From contig NZ_RFFH01000002.1 of assembly GCF_003696265.1 (NCBI RefSeq), forward strand, positions 496,001 to 560,000: 64,000 bases of DNA, written 5' to 3'. The notes under the pieces are model-generated. The model was given only the letters and a program-made list of their open reading frames with translations, was not told the origin of the DNA and ran no database searches. Shown piece by piece: positions 35,971 to 43,531 of the stretch; positions within the stretch are counted from its first letter, which is position 1; every line of letters starts with the position of its first letter. Position numbers and translations under genes: made by a program. The stretch is from Nocardia stercoris (GTDB taxonomy: Bacteria; Actinomycetota; Actinomycetes; Mycobacteriales; Mycobacteriaceae).

Positions 35971-38655
35971 CTACACCAGGGCCTTTCGCGCATATGCGCG
36001 GACGTCCGCGTCGGAATCGTCCAGCGCGCTGCGCAATGCGTCTTGAGCGTCGAGGTCGCCCGGCCAGGCGCCGAGGGTGAGTACCGCCGCCTTGCGGACG
36101 TCGGGGTGGGGGTCACCGAGCGCTTCCCGCAGCGGCCGGGTGGCGGTGCCGGGGCCGGGTCCGGCCCAGCCCTGGACGGCGCCGACGCGGACCTGCCAGG
36201 CCGAATCCCGCAGTGCCGTGGTGAGGGCGGCGGCATCGTCCGGGTCACCGAGGCGGCCCAGAGCCGCGAAAGCGGCTGCGCGGACCAGGGGATCGCGGTC
36301 GGCGGTGAGGGCGCGGACCGTGTCGACACCGCCCCGGCCGACCGTGGCCAGGCCCTTCGCGGCCGCGATCCGGACCTCCCGGCTGGGGTCGGCCGCCGCG
36401 GTGGTGATCGCGGCCCAGTCGTCGACCGAGACCAGGGCGCGCACGCCCTCGATCCGCACCCGGTGATCGGGATCGGCCGCGGCAGCGGTGTAGAGCGTGG
36501 GCGACCCGGCGCGCAGCGCACGCAGCAGGTCGATCACCGCGGCGCGTACGACCGGATCGGGCGAGTCGGCATGCGCGGCGAGACCTGCTGCGGCAGGCAG
36601 GATTTCGACGAGCTCACGTAGCCCGGCGACGGCGCCCGCCCGTACCGTGGTGTCGGGATCACCCAGCGCGTGGATCAACGCGGCGGCGAACCCGTCGGGG
36701 GTGTGCTCGGTGAGCGTCGCCAGCGCGGTGGCGCGGACGCGGGGATCCGGATCGGCCAGATACGGTGCCAGATCGGCGATCTCGGGTGCGTCCAGGGCCA
36801 GCAGCGCGGACAACTGCGGCACCGCGGCCTCGTCCACGCTGACGGTGGCCGTGACCCGCGCGATCGGGGTGCCCGAGGCGTGTCCGCCGTGCGGTCCGGT
36901 GACCGGTTCCGGCTGGCTCACCGGCTCCGGCGCACCGGACGACGGGATCGACTCGAACTCGGGGACCGGCACGAAATACGGTGCGACGGGCCGCTTCAGG
37001 AACTCCATCGAACCGTCGTCCGCCTTGCGCAGATTCAGGTGGTAGCGCCAGCCGGTGTCGTCGCGTTCGGGCAGGTCGGCGCGCTCGTGATAAAGTCCCC
37101 ACCGGGATTCGGTGCGGGTCAGCGAGGAACGGGCCGCCATCTCCGCGCAGTCCCGGATGAAACTCACCTCGGCGCAACGCATCAGCTCGTGCGGTGTCGT
37201 GGCACCCATGCCGTCGATCTCGGTACGCATCCGGTCGAAGGTCTCGACCGCCAGCGACAGCTTGGTGGCCGTCTTCGGCGGCGCCACATAGTCGTTGACG
37301 AAGCGACGCAGTTTGTATTCGACCTGCGGCTGCGGCGGGCCGTCGGGCTGCCGGGCCGGGCGGTAGATCAACTCGTGCGCCGCCGCGAGCTGGTCGACCG
37401 GAAGTTCCTGCGGTGCGGCCACATCGGCGACGGTGCCGGCGGCGTGCGCGCCGGCCAGATCCCCGTAGACGAAGGCGCCGATCATGTAGTTGTGCGGCAC
37501 GCAGGCCAGATCACCGGCGGCGTACAGGCCGGGCACCGTGGTGCGCGCGTTCTCGTCGACCCAGACACCGGAGGCGGAATGACCGCTGCACAAGCCGATT
37601 TCGGAGATGTGCATCTCGATGTCGTGGGTGCGGTAGTCGTGGCCGCGATTGGCGTGGAAGGTACCGCGGGTCGGCCGCTCGGTGGTGTGCAGGATGCCCT
37701 CGAGCTCGTCGAGCGTCTCGTTCGGCAGGTGCGAGACCTTGAGATAGATCGGGCCCCGCGCGGATTCGATCTCCCGCTTCACCTCCGACATCATCTGACC
37801 GGACCAGTAGTCGGAGTCGACGAACCGCTCACCGGCCGCGTTCACCTGATAGCCGCCGAACGGATTGGCCACGTAGGCGCAGGCCGGGCCGTTGTAGTCC
37901 TTGATCAGCGGATTGATCTGGAAGCATTCGATCCCCGACAGTTCCGCACCCGCGTGATACGCCATCGCGTAGCCGTCGCCGGCGTTCGTCGGGTTCTCGT
38001 AGGTGCCGTAGAGATACCCGGACGCGGGCAGCCCGAGCCGACCGCACGGACCCGTGGCCAAGATGACCGCCTTGGCACCCACGGCCACGAATTCACCGGT
38101 GCGCGTGTGCAATGCGGCCGCGCCCACGGCCCGCCCGTCCGCGGTCAGCACCCGCACCGGCATCAGCCGGTTCTCGATCCGGATCCGCTCCCGCATCGAC
38201 CGCTGCCGCAGCACCCGGTAGAGCGCCTTCTTGACGTCCTTACCCTCCGGCATCGGCAGCACGTAGGAACCGGACCGGTGCACCCGCCGGACCGCATACT
38301 CGCCGTAGGCGTCCTTCTCGAACTTCACGCCGTAGCGCTCCAGGCGCTGCACCATCGCGAAACCGCGTGTCGCCGTTTGATACACGGTGCGCTGGTCGAC
38401 GATGCCGTCGTTGGCGCGGGTGATCTCGGCGACGTAGTCCTCGGGTTCGGCCTTGCCGGGGATCACGGCATTGTTGACACCGTCCATACCCATGGCCAGG
38501 GCACCGGAGTGCCGCACGTGGGCCTTCTCCAGCAGCAGCACGTTCGCGCCCTGTTCGGCGGCGGTGAGCGCGGCCATGGTGCCGGCCGTGCCGCCGCCGA
38601 TGACCAGCACATCGCAGTCGAGGCGCACGGCCTCGGACAGGTCGGGAATGTTCAT
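35971..38655 (-). CDS. AprA-like FAD flavoprotein fused to C-terminal HEAT repeats
   Basis: 894-aa protein with two parts. Residues 1 to about 600 are a fumarate reductase/AprA-type flavoprotein: FAD motif GGGTAGTMAA near 20, SGALAMGMDGVNNAVIPG near 50, a second FAD contact in GLYAAGDLACVPHNYM, and the C-terminal TESRWGLYHERADLPERDD, which resembles the AprA subunit of adenylylsulfate reductase. Residues about 620-894 are tandem HEAT/armadillo-like repeats (units such as DPDPRVRATALATL). The fusion is unusual; AprA normally ends after the helical domain. It is the last gene of an operon with an AprB-like ferredoxin and a sulfonate-type ABC transporter. Expected to transfer electrons between a small oxyanion or organosulfur substrate and the ferredoxin; substrate not known. 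Confidence 0.8.
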   Translation of the reverse strand: MNIPDLSEAVRLDCDVLVIGGGTAGTMAALTAAEQGANVLLLEKAHVRHSGALAMGMDGVNNAVIPGKAEPEDYVAEITRANDGIVDQRTVYQTATRGFAMVQRLERYGVKFEKDAYGEYAVRRVHRSGSYVLPMPEGKDVKKALYRVLRQRSMRERIRIENRLMPVRVLTADGRAVGAAALHTRTGEFVAVGAKAVILATGPCGRLGLPASGYLYGTYENPTNAGDGYAMAYHAGAELSGIECFQINPLIKDYNGPACAYVANPFGGYQVNAAGERFVDSDYWSGQMMSEVKREIESARGPIYLKVSHLPNETLDELEGILHTTERPTRGTFHANRGHDYRTHDIEMHISEIGLCSGHSASGVWVDENARTTVPGLYAAGDLACVPHNYMIGAFVYGDLAGAHAAGTVADVAAPQELPVDQLAAAHELIYRPARQPDGPPQPQVEYKLRRFVNDYVAPPKTATKLSLAVETFDRMRTEIDGMGATTPHELMRCAEVSFIRDCAEMAARSSLTRTESRWGLYHERADLPERDDTGWRYHLNLRKADDGSMEFLKRPVAPYFVPVPEFESIPSSGAPEPVSQPEPVTGPHGGHASGTPIARVTATVSVDEAAVPQLSALLALDAPEIADLAPYLADPDPRVRATALATLTEHTPDGFAAALIHALGDPDTTVRAGAVAGLRELVEILPAAAGLAAHADSPDPVVRAAVIDLLRALRAGSPTLYTAAAADPDHRVRIEGVRALVSVDDWAAITTAAADPSREVRIAAAKGLATVGRGGVDTVRALTADRDPLVRAAAFAALGRLGDPDDAAALTTALRDSAWQVRVGAVQGWAGPGPGTATRPLREALGDPHPDVRKAAVLTLGAWPGDLDAQDALRSALDDSDADVRAYARKALV

Positions 38656-38731
38656 GAGGTTGCGTACCTTCCGGTGCACTCGGACGGTGTTCCGCGGAAC
38701 ACCCGTCAGCACAGGTGATTTCGTTGCAGCG

Positions 38732-39490
38732 CTAGCTGTTCTGGTGATGGAGCGCGGCGAGGAGCTCCGCCCGCAGGGCCGACCGGTCGACCGTTCCGTC
38801 GCGCGGGTCCGGGACCGTCAGCAGGGCACGCAGCCCGGAACCGTTGCGGCCCAGAACCGCGACTCGGTCGCCGAGCGTCAGCGCCTCGTCCACGTCGTGG
38901 GTGACGAAGACGACGGTGGCCGGGTGCGCCTGCCAGGTGTCGACGAGCAGCCGCTGCATGGTGGCCCGGGTCTGGGTGTCCAGGGCGCCGAAGGGTTCGT
39001 CCATCAGCACCGCCCGGGGCGCGCCGGCCAGGCCGCGGGCCAGCTGCACCCGCTGGCGCATACCGCCCGAGAGGCTCTTGGGCAGATAGTCGCCGAAGCC
39101 GGTGAGCCCGACCTCCGCGATCCAGCGGTCGGCTCGCTCGCGCCGGCCTGCCCGAGGCTCGCCGCGAAGCTTCAGGGCCAGTTCGATATTGGACCGGACA
39201 TCGCGCCACGGCAGCAGCGCGTTGTCCTGGAAGACCATGGCCCGGTCCCGGGACGGCCCGGTCACCGTGGTGTCGTCGGCCAGGACGCGGCCCGCCACCG
39301 GCGCCAGCAGCCCGGCGAGCGCCCGCAGCACCGTCGACTTGCCGCAGCCGGAAGGCCCGGCCAGCACGAGGATCTCGCCCGGATCGATGGTCAGCGACAG
39401 GTTCCGCACCACGGGCCGGCCCGCGTAGGCCAGCTCGACCCGGTCCAGCCGCAGGCTCAGGGCGGTCGAAGTCGTTTCGGCAGTGGTCAT
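38732..39490 (-). CDS. ABC transporter ATPase, SsuB/TauB-like
   Basis: 252-aa ATPase. Walker A GPSGCGKST is near 45-53, Q-loop FQDNALLPW near 90, signature LSGGMRQRVQLARGL near 140, Walker B AVLMDEPFGALDTQTR near 162, H-loop VTHDVDEAL. It belongs to the nitrate/sulfonate/taurine importer ATPases. ATG at 39490 overlaps the permease stop (ATGA). It is a second importer set, distinct in sequence from ssuABC at 29-31.6 kb. Confidence 0.9.
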   Translation of the reverse strand: MTTAETTSTALSLRLDRVELAYAGRPVVRNLSLTIDPGEILVLAGPSGCGKSTVLRALAGLLAPVAGRVLADDTTVTGPSRDRAMVFQDNALLPWRDVRSNIELALKLRGEPRAGRRERADRWIAEVGLTGFGDYLPKSLSGGMRQRVQLARGLAGAPRAVLMDEPFGALDTQTRATMQRLLVDTWQAHPATVVFVTHDVDEALTLGDRVAVLGRNGSGLRALLTVPDPRDGTVDRSALRAELLAALHHQNS

Positions 39491-40350
39491 TTCGGTGCCT
39501 CCTGGGCCCGGGGCAGCCAGCGGGTGACCCGCCGTCCCACGAATTCGACCGCGGCCGAAGTGCCGTAGCCCAGCAGGCCGATGGTGATGATGCCGACGAA
39601 GACGTCGGGGTAGTCGACGATCGTGTACGCCTGCCAGGTCCGGTAACCGACACCGAGCCGGCCGGAGATCATCTCGGCGGATACCACGCAGATCCAGGCC
39701 ACGCCGATTCCGACCGACAGGCCACCGAATACGCCGGGCAGGCTGCCGGGCAACACCACTCGCACCAGCACGTCCCAGCGGTTGCCGCCGAGCGTGCGCA
39801 CCGAGTCCTCCCACAGCGTGGGCAGCGCCCGCACCGCGTGCCGGGTGCTGACCATGATCGGGAAGTAGGCCGCGAGGAACGTGATGAACACGATCCCGGA
39901 CTCGTCGGAGGGGAACAGCAGGATCGCCACCGGCACGATCGCGATCGCCGGAATCGGCCGCGCCAATTCGGTGATCGGGCCGAGGATGTCGGCGGCCCAG
40001 CGCGAACGTCCCAGCGCCACACCACTTGCCACACCGAGCACGGCGGCCAGCGCGAAGCCGGTGAGAATCCGCACCAGCGACTGACCCAGATCCAGCCAGT
40101 AGGTGTCGGTTCCGAGCTGATGCCGGAACGCGGCCGCGATCTGGGTGATCGTCGGCAGCATGTCGAACCGCACCCACATCCGAATGTGCCCGGCGGTCAA
40201 GAACTGCCAGGTACCGATCGCCACCAGCACCGACAGCACCCGAATCGCCCGCGAGCGCCACTCGGCGGCGCCGGCGACCGGAACCCGCTCCGCGACCGCT
40301 TCGTCGGTCACCTGACCGAGGTCGTTCAGGAGGACGGCCGGGGCGCTCAC
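39487..40350 (-). CDS. ABC transporter permease, SsuC/TauC-like
   Basis: 287-aa membrane protein with about six helices. The central motif ITELARPIPAIAIVPVAILLF and the EAA loop EDSVRTLGGNRWDVLVRVVLPGSLPG are those of nitrate/sulfonate/taurine permeases. The GTG start at 40350 overlaps the stop of a 93-codon ORF just upstream (GTGA), which is itself coupled to the binding protein. Confidence 0.9.
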   Translation of the reverse strand: MSAPAVLLNDLGQVTDEAVAERVPVAGAAEWRSRAIRVLSVLVAIGTWQFLTAGHIRMWVRFDMLPTITQIAAAFRHQLGTDTYWLDLGQSLVRILTGFALAAVLGVASGVALGRSRWAADILGPITELARPIPAIAIVPVAILLFPSDESGIVFITFLAAYFPIMVSTRHAVRALPTLWEDSVRTLGGNRWDVLVRVVLPGSLPGVFGGLSVGIGVAWICVVSAEMISGRLGVGYRTWQAYTIVDYPDVFVGIITIGLLGYGTSAAVEFVGRRVTRWLPRAQEAPK

Positions 40351-40628
40351 GGGGTGCGCTCCGCATCGGGTGTCCGGTCGTGGACCACCGGTGCCGCGAA
40401 CCGGTTCGTGCCGGCGGGCAACGGGGATCCGAATGCGGGATCAGGCCCGTCAGCGGACTCCGGGGACAGTGCGGCGGCCGTGGGAGCCGATTCGGCGGTC
40501 GGTGCGACGGCACGGTCGAGCGCGGCGCCGTCGATTCGGCCGGCGGCGCAGCCGGGTGTGCGACGCGATCCGGTCCGCCGGCCCGCCTGTGGACAGGTGT
40601 GCAGAAATCGGAACCCGGTAGTTCTCAC
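40347..40628 (-). CDS. Possible small protein, 93 aa, overlapping both operon neighbours
   Basis: Open frame that fills the otherwise empty gap between the binding-protein and permease genes. Its GTG overlaps the stop of the former and its TGA overlaps the start of the latter, each as GTGA. The N-terminal third is basic with two Cys (FLHTCPQAG and TPGCAAG); the rest is Ala/Pro-rich and probably disordered. No family recognised. Caution: the same frame stays open across the whole upstream gene, as GC-rich shadow frames do, so it may be non-coding. Confidence 0.4.
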   Translation of the reverse strand: MRTTGFRFLHTCPQAGRRTGSRRTPGCAAGRIDGAALDRAVAPTAESAPTAAALSPESADGPDPAFGSPLPAGTNRFAAPVVHDRTPDAERTP

Positions 40629-42049
40629 GCCCGCACCTCGGTGACGGCCTGGTCGTAGGACACCGCCACGGCGCCCGGGTGCTGTGCGGTGTAGCGCTGG
40701 GCACCGGCCGGGGTGGTGAACGGCAGGTACGTGGCACCGTCGCGCAGCCAGATCGCCTTGTCGGCGAACCAGCGGGTACCGAGTTCGGCGTCGGGAACGT
40801 AGGCGGCCCGCACCTTCTTGCCCTGGGCCCGGGCCTGCTGCACCGCGCGCAGCAGACTGGTCGGGTCGGCGGCGGGCTGGGTCGTATTCTGCCCGTCCAG
40901 CCAGAGCTCGCTCGCGTGGGCCGGGTCGGTGACGGGGGCGCCGGTCACGGGGTCGGTGCCGGTGATCGGCGCCGGGTTGGCGAAGTTCGCTACGGCCGCA
41001 TCGTAATTCAGCGACCGCTCGTTGTAGACCTTGCGCAGCGGGCCGTCGTCGACGAACTTGTCGATGTCGAGGTCGGCGAAGTCGCCGATCGACTTCAGGT
41101 ACGGCACATCGCCTTTGAAGGCCTGGATCAGCTGCGGCTTGAGCGGGGTGTCGAAGCTGGTGCCGCCGGGACCGTTGTAGAGGTAGACCACCTCGGGTGC
41201 CAGCCCGGCACTGTCGGCGACGGTCTGCGCGGCCGCCAGCGGCTGCTGGTGCAGGAAGTCGGTGGCGTCCAGCTGGGCCTGCAGGAAGGCGTCGAGCACC
41301 TCCGGGTGCTGCCGGGTGTAGTCGCGCCGCGCCACCACGCCGTGGAAGGTGGGCACGTTCAGCTCGCCGCCGTCGAACAGTGCTTTCGCCCGGTTCTGGA
41401 AGACCAGCAGCCCCGGCCAGGCGACGAACTGCGAGAGTGCCTGCACCTGACCGGATTCCAATGCGGTAGCGCCGATCTGCGGCTGCTGGTTCAGTACCTC
41501 GGCACCGGACTTCGGGTCGATGTTGTTGCGGCTCAATGCCTGCCGCAGCAGCCCGTCGCTGGCCGACCCGACGCTGGAAGACAGCTTCTTCCCGGCGAGC
41601 TCGGCGACCGACTGCACCGTCGAGTCGGGCTTGACCACGATCATGTTCAGCGATCCACGCGGCTGATAGCCGGTGACCGAGACGAACTCGGTCTTCGCGC
41701 GCTCGTTGGCCTGGGTACGGGATCCGTTGATCAGCAACGGGTAGTCGCCCATCGAGCCGATGTCGATCTTCTCCGCCACCATCTGCGCGGTGATCGGCGC
41801 GCCGGTGTCGTAGTCCTGCCAGGTGACGTGGTACTTCGGCCCGCCGTCCTTGGTGAGTTGCGAAAGTCTCTGTTCCAGATAACCTTTCGCCTTCAGTAGG
41901 GTGCCGGCCGTGACGGTGTTGATGGTCTTGGACTGGTAGCCGACGACCACCTCGACGGTGTTGCCGGAATCCTGCTGCAGGGCGCAGCCGGTGGCCGAGA
42001 GTGCGACGGCAGCGGCGATCGCCACCAGCCGCGCGGGCAGGTGCTTCAT
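40625..42049 (-). CDS. ABC substrate-binding lipoprotein with NosL-like C-terminal domain
   Basis: 474 aa, about 140 longer than ordinary SsuA/TauA proteins. The signal peptide ends in lipobox ATGC (Cys about 22). Residues about 30-370 follow the sulfonate/taurine/nitrate binding-protein pattern: VVVGYQSKTINTVTAGTLLKAKG, IDIGSMGDYPLLINGS, LAGKKLSSSVGSASDGLLRQAL and WPGLLVFQNRAK. Residues about 375-474 resemble NosL, the copper chaperone of nitrous oxide reductase (WFADKAIWL, LPFTTPAGAQRYTAQHPG). The tail is an inferred match without a Cys-x-Met-type copper motif being obvious. First transporter gene after the ferredoxin. Confidence 0.82.
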   Translation of the reverse strand: MKHLPARLVAIAAAVALSATGCALQQDSGNTVEVVVGYQSKTINTVTAGTLLKAKGYLEQRLSQLTKDGGPKYHVTWQDYDTGAPITAQMVAEKIDIGSMGDYPLLINGSRTQANERAKTEFVSVTGYQPRGSLNMIVVKPDSTVQSVAELAGKKLSSSVGSASDGLLRQALSRNNIDPKSGAEVLNQQPQIGATALESGQVQALSQFVAWPGLLVFQNRAKALFDGGELNVPTFHGVVARRDYTRQHPEVLDAFLQAQLDATDFLHQQPLAAAQTVADSAGLAPEVVYLYNGPGGTSFDTPLKPQLIQAFKGDVPYLKSIGDFADLDIDKFVDDGPLRKVYNERSLNYDAAVANFANPAPITGTDPVTGAPVTDPAHASELWLDGQNTTQPAADPTSLLRAVQQARAQGKKVRAAYVPDAELGTRWFADKAIWLRDGATYLPFTTPAGAQRYTAQHPGAVAVSYDQAVTEVRA

Positions 42050-42079
42050 GGTGTCCTCGAAAAGTGCAGGGGTGCTGGA

Positions 42080-42307
42080 TCAGCGCAGCAGGAAGGGCAT
42101 GTTGACGGTGACGGCGCCGGTGGGGCAGCGGGCCGCGCACGGGCCGCAGTACCAGCACTCGTCGACGTGCATGTAGGCCTTACCGTTGTCCGGATTTATG
42201 GCCAGCGAGTCGAGCGGGCAGATCTCCACGCACAGGGTGCAGCCCTGGATGCAGAGGGATTCGTCGATGGTGACGGGAACGTCGGTGCGCTGGGTGACCA
42301 GTGCCAT
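42080..42307 (-). CDS. AprB-like dicluster [4Fe-4S] ferredoxin
   Basis: 75-aa ferredoxin with two cluster motifs. The first is CIQGCTLCVEICP (one extra residue between the first two Cys), the second CWYCGPCAARCP. The stretch NGKAYMHVDECWYCGPCAAR resembles AprB of adenylylsulfate reductase (KAY...CWECYSC...CP) more than general ferredoxins. It lacks the AprB C-terminal extension. It should be the electron partner of the AprA-like protein encoded at the end of this operon. Starts directly after the GntR gene with no gap. Confidence 0.85.
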   Translation of the reverse strand: MALVTQRTDVPVTIDESLCIQGCTLCVEICPLDSLAINPDNGKAYMHVDECWYCGPCAARCPTGAVTVNMPFLLR

Positions 42308-43060
42308 TCAGATCAGCCTCCGGCCGGTATCGGTGGGTCGAACGAGGTTGCCGCGCATGGTGAGCCGGTCACCGCGCAGCCGGATGTACTCGAGGTCGAC
42401 GGGACGTCCGTCCTCGAGCCGGGTGAGGCGTTCCAGCAGCAGGATCGCGCCGCCCTCGGGCAGTTGCAGGGTGGCCGCGGAATGCGCGTCCGCGGTCACG
42501 GCCTCGAGCGCTATGTCGGCGGAACCCAGTGGGCCGCCGCTGATCTCCTCGATCAGAGCAAAGACGTCGTTGCCGGCCAGGTCGCGGTCCAGGATCTCCG
42601 CGCCGATATCGGGAACCAGGTAGGTGAGGTCGAGGCTGAGCGGCAGATCGCCCAGGAACCGGAGTCGCTCGAGATACACCACGGATTCGCCGGGCGATAG
42701 CCGCAGGCGTCGGGCGACCGCCGGCGGCGGCCGCAACCGGGTCGCCGCGCGCACCTCGTTGCGGACCTCACCCTGGCCGCGCAGCGTCTCCTTGAGGCCG
42801 CGCAGCGCGTCGAGTCCGTGGTCGAACTTGCGTTGGGTGACGTGTGTTCCGACGCGGGGTGCCCGGTCGATGAGGCCCTCGTCGCGGAGCAGTCCGAGGG
42901 CCTCGCGCACGGTGTTGCGGGAGACCGCGTAGTCGGCGGCGAGTTCGGCCTCGCTGGGCAGGGCGTCGGTGACGGTGCCGGCGTGGATCTGCTGGCGCAG
43001 CACATCGGCGACCTGCCGGGCGCGATCCGCGCGCCGCAGCGGCGTCGGTGATGCTGTCAT
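42308..43060 (-). CDS. GntR-family regulator (HutC/UTRA type)
   Basis: 250-aa regulator. The winged helix spans about residues 10-80 (ADVLRQQIHAGTV, LPSEAELAADYAVSRNTVREALGLLRDEGLI as spans; key SRNTVREAL), and the UTRA effector domain about 95-245. First gene of the operon with the ferredoxin, transporter and flavoprotein, so it probably controls the operon in response to its substrate. GGAGAGGAG lies upstream of the ATG at 43060. Confidence 0.9.
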   Translation of the reverse strand: MTASPTPLRRADRARQVADVLRQQIHAGTVTDALPSEAELAADYAVSRNTVREALGLLRDEGLIDRAPRVGTHVTQRKFDHGLDALRGLKETLRGQGEVRNEVRAATRLRPPPAVARRLRLSPGESVVYLERLRFLGDLPLSLDLTYLVPDIGAEILDRDLAGNDVFALIEEISGGPLGSADIALEAVTADAHSAATLQLPEGGAILLLERLTRLEDGRPVDLEYIRLRGDRLTMRGNLVRPTDTGRRLI

Positions 43061-43359
43061 AGCCTGCTCCTCTCCTGTTCGTGACCTGCGAAAACTGTAA
43101 AGTCGCGCCGGGTGGGGACGGCCGGGTCGCGGTGGCCGGCCCGAGCGTGGGCCGAGGATTGCGCCGGGCCCGGCGCCGGTGCCGCCTGGCGAAATGCGGC
43201 CCGAAACGGCCTATTGCGCCACCTGTTGTGGCGTGCGAATTCTTGGAATCAGAGTGATCGCAATGCATGCAAACCGCCCGGTCTGGCGTCCATCGGGCTC
43301 GAGGTGCTAACTTTCTCGGTATGTCCTCCAGCCGTTCGAACGCCACGCGGGTCACCTAC

Positions 43360-43428
43360 ATGACCATCGCGTTGGGTGTGCGGCTGCCGCGGCAGCGGGA
43401 ACTCTGTTGTTCCCTGCCGCGCAGCTGA
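43360..43428 (+). CDS. Cys-rich leader peptide (22 aa) ahead of the ROK regulator
   Basis: ATG at 43360 gives a 22-residue peptide with two consecutive Cys codons (TGT TGT at 43405-43410) near its end, in the context RQRELCCSLPRS. An in-frame ATG at 43321 would make it 35 aa. It resembles the Cys-rich leader peptides annotated in mycobacteria before sulfur genes (Ms4527A/Ms4533A/Ms5788A families, from memory). It lies 104 bp before the ROK start, followed by an RNA hairpin over the ribosome site, and is expected to sense cysteine-tRNA supply. Confidence 0.7.
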   Translation: MTIALGVRLPRQRELCCSLPRS

Positions 43429-43475
43429 GACCGTCCTCCCGTCGCCGTCCGGCGATCCTCGGGCCCTGCTCGCTG

Positions 43476-43520
43476 CCTTGTTGCTGATCATTTTCGCGCC
43501 CTGATCGGGCGTCAACAAGG
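43476..43520 (+). promoter_or_regulatory. Hairpin sequestering the ROK gene's Shine-Dalgarno
   Basis: CCTTGTTG (43476-43483) pairs perfectly with CAACAAGG (43513-43520), which contains the AAGG ribosome site. Inside it, CGCCC (43497-43501) pairs with GGGCG (43507-43511). An alternative pairing of GGCAGCG in the leader ORF (43391-43397) with CGCTGCC (43471-43477) would compete with its 5' arm. Confidence 0.6.
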
Positions 43521-43531
43521 ATTGACATATC

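Noticed and set aside
36670..38718. 682-codon plus-strand open frame
   Set aside because: Antisense to the AprA-like gene, whose FAD motifs and repeats show the true strand.
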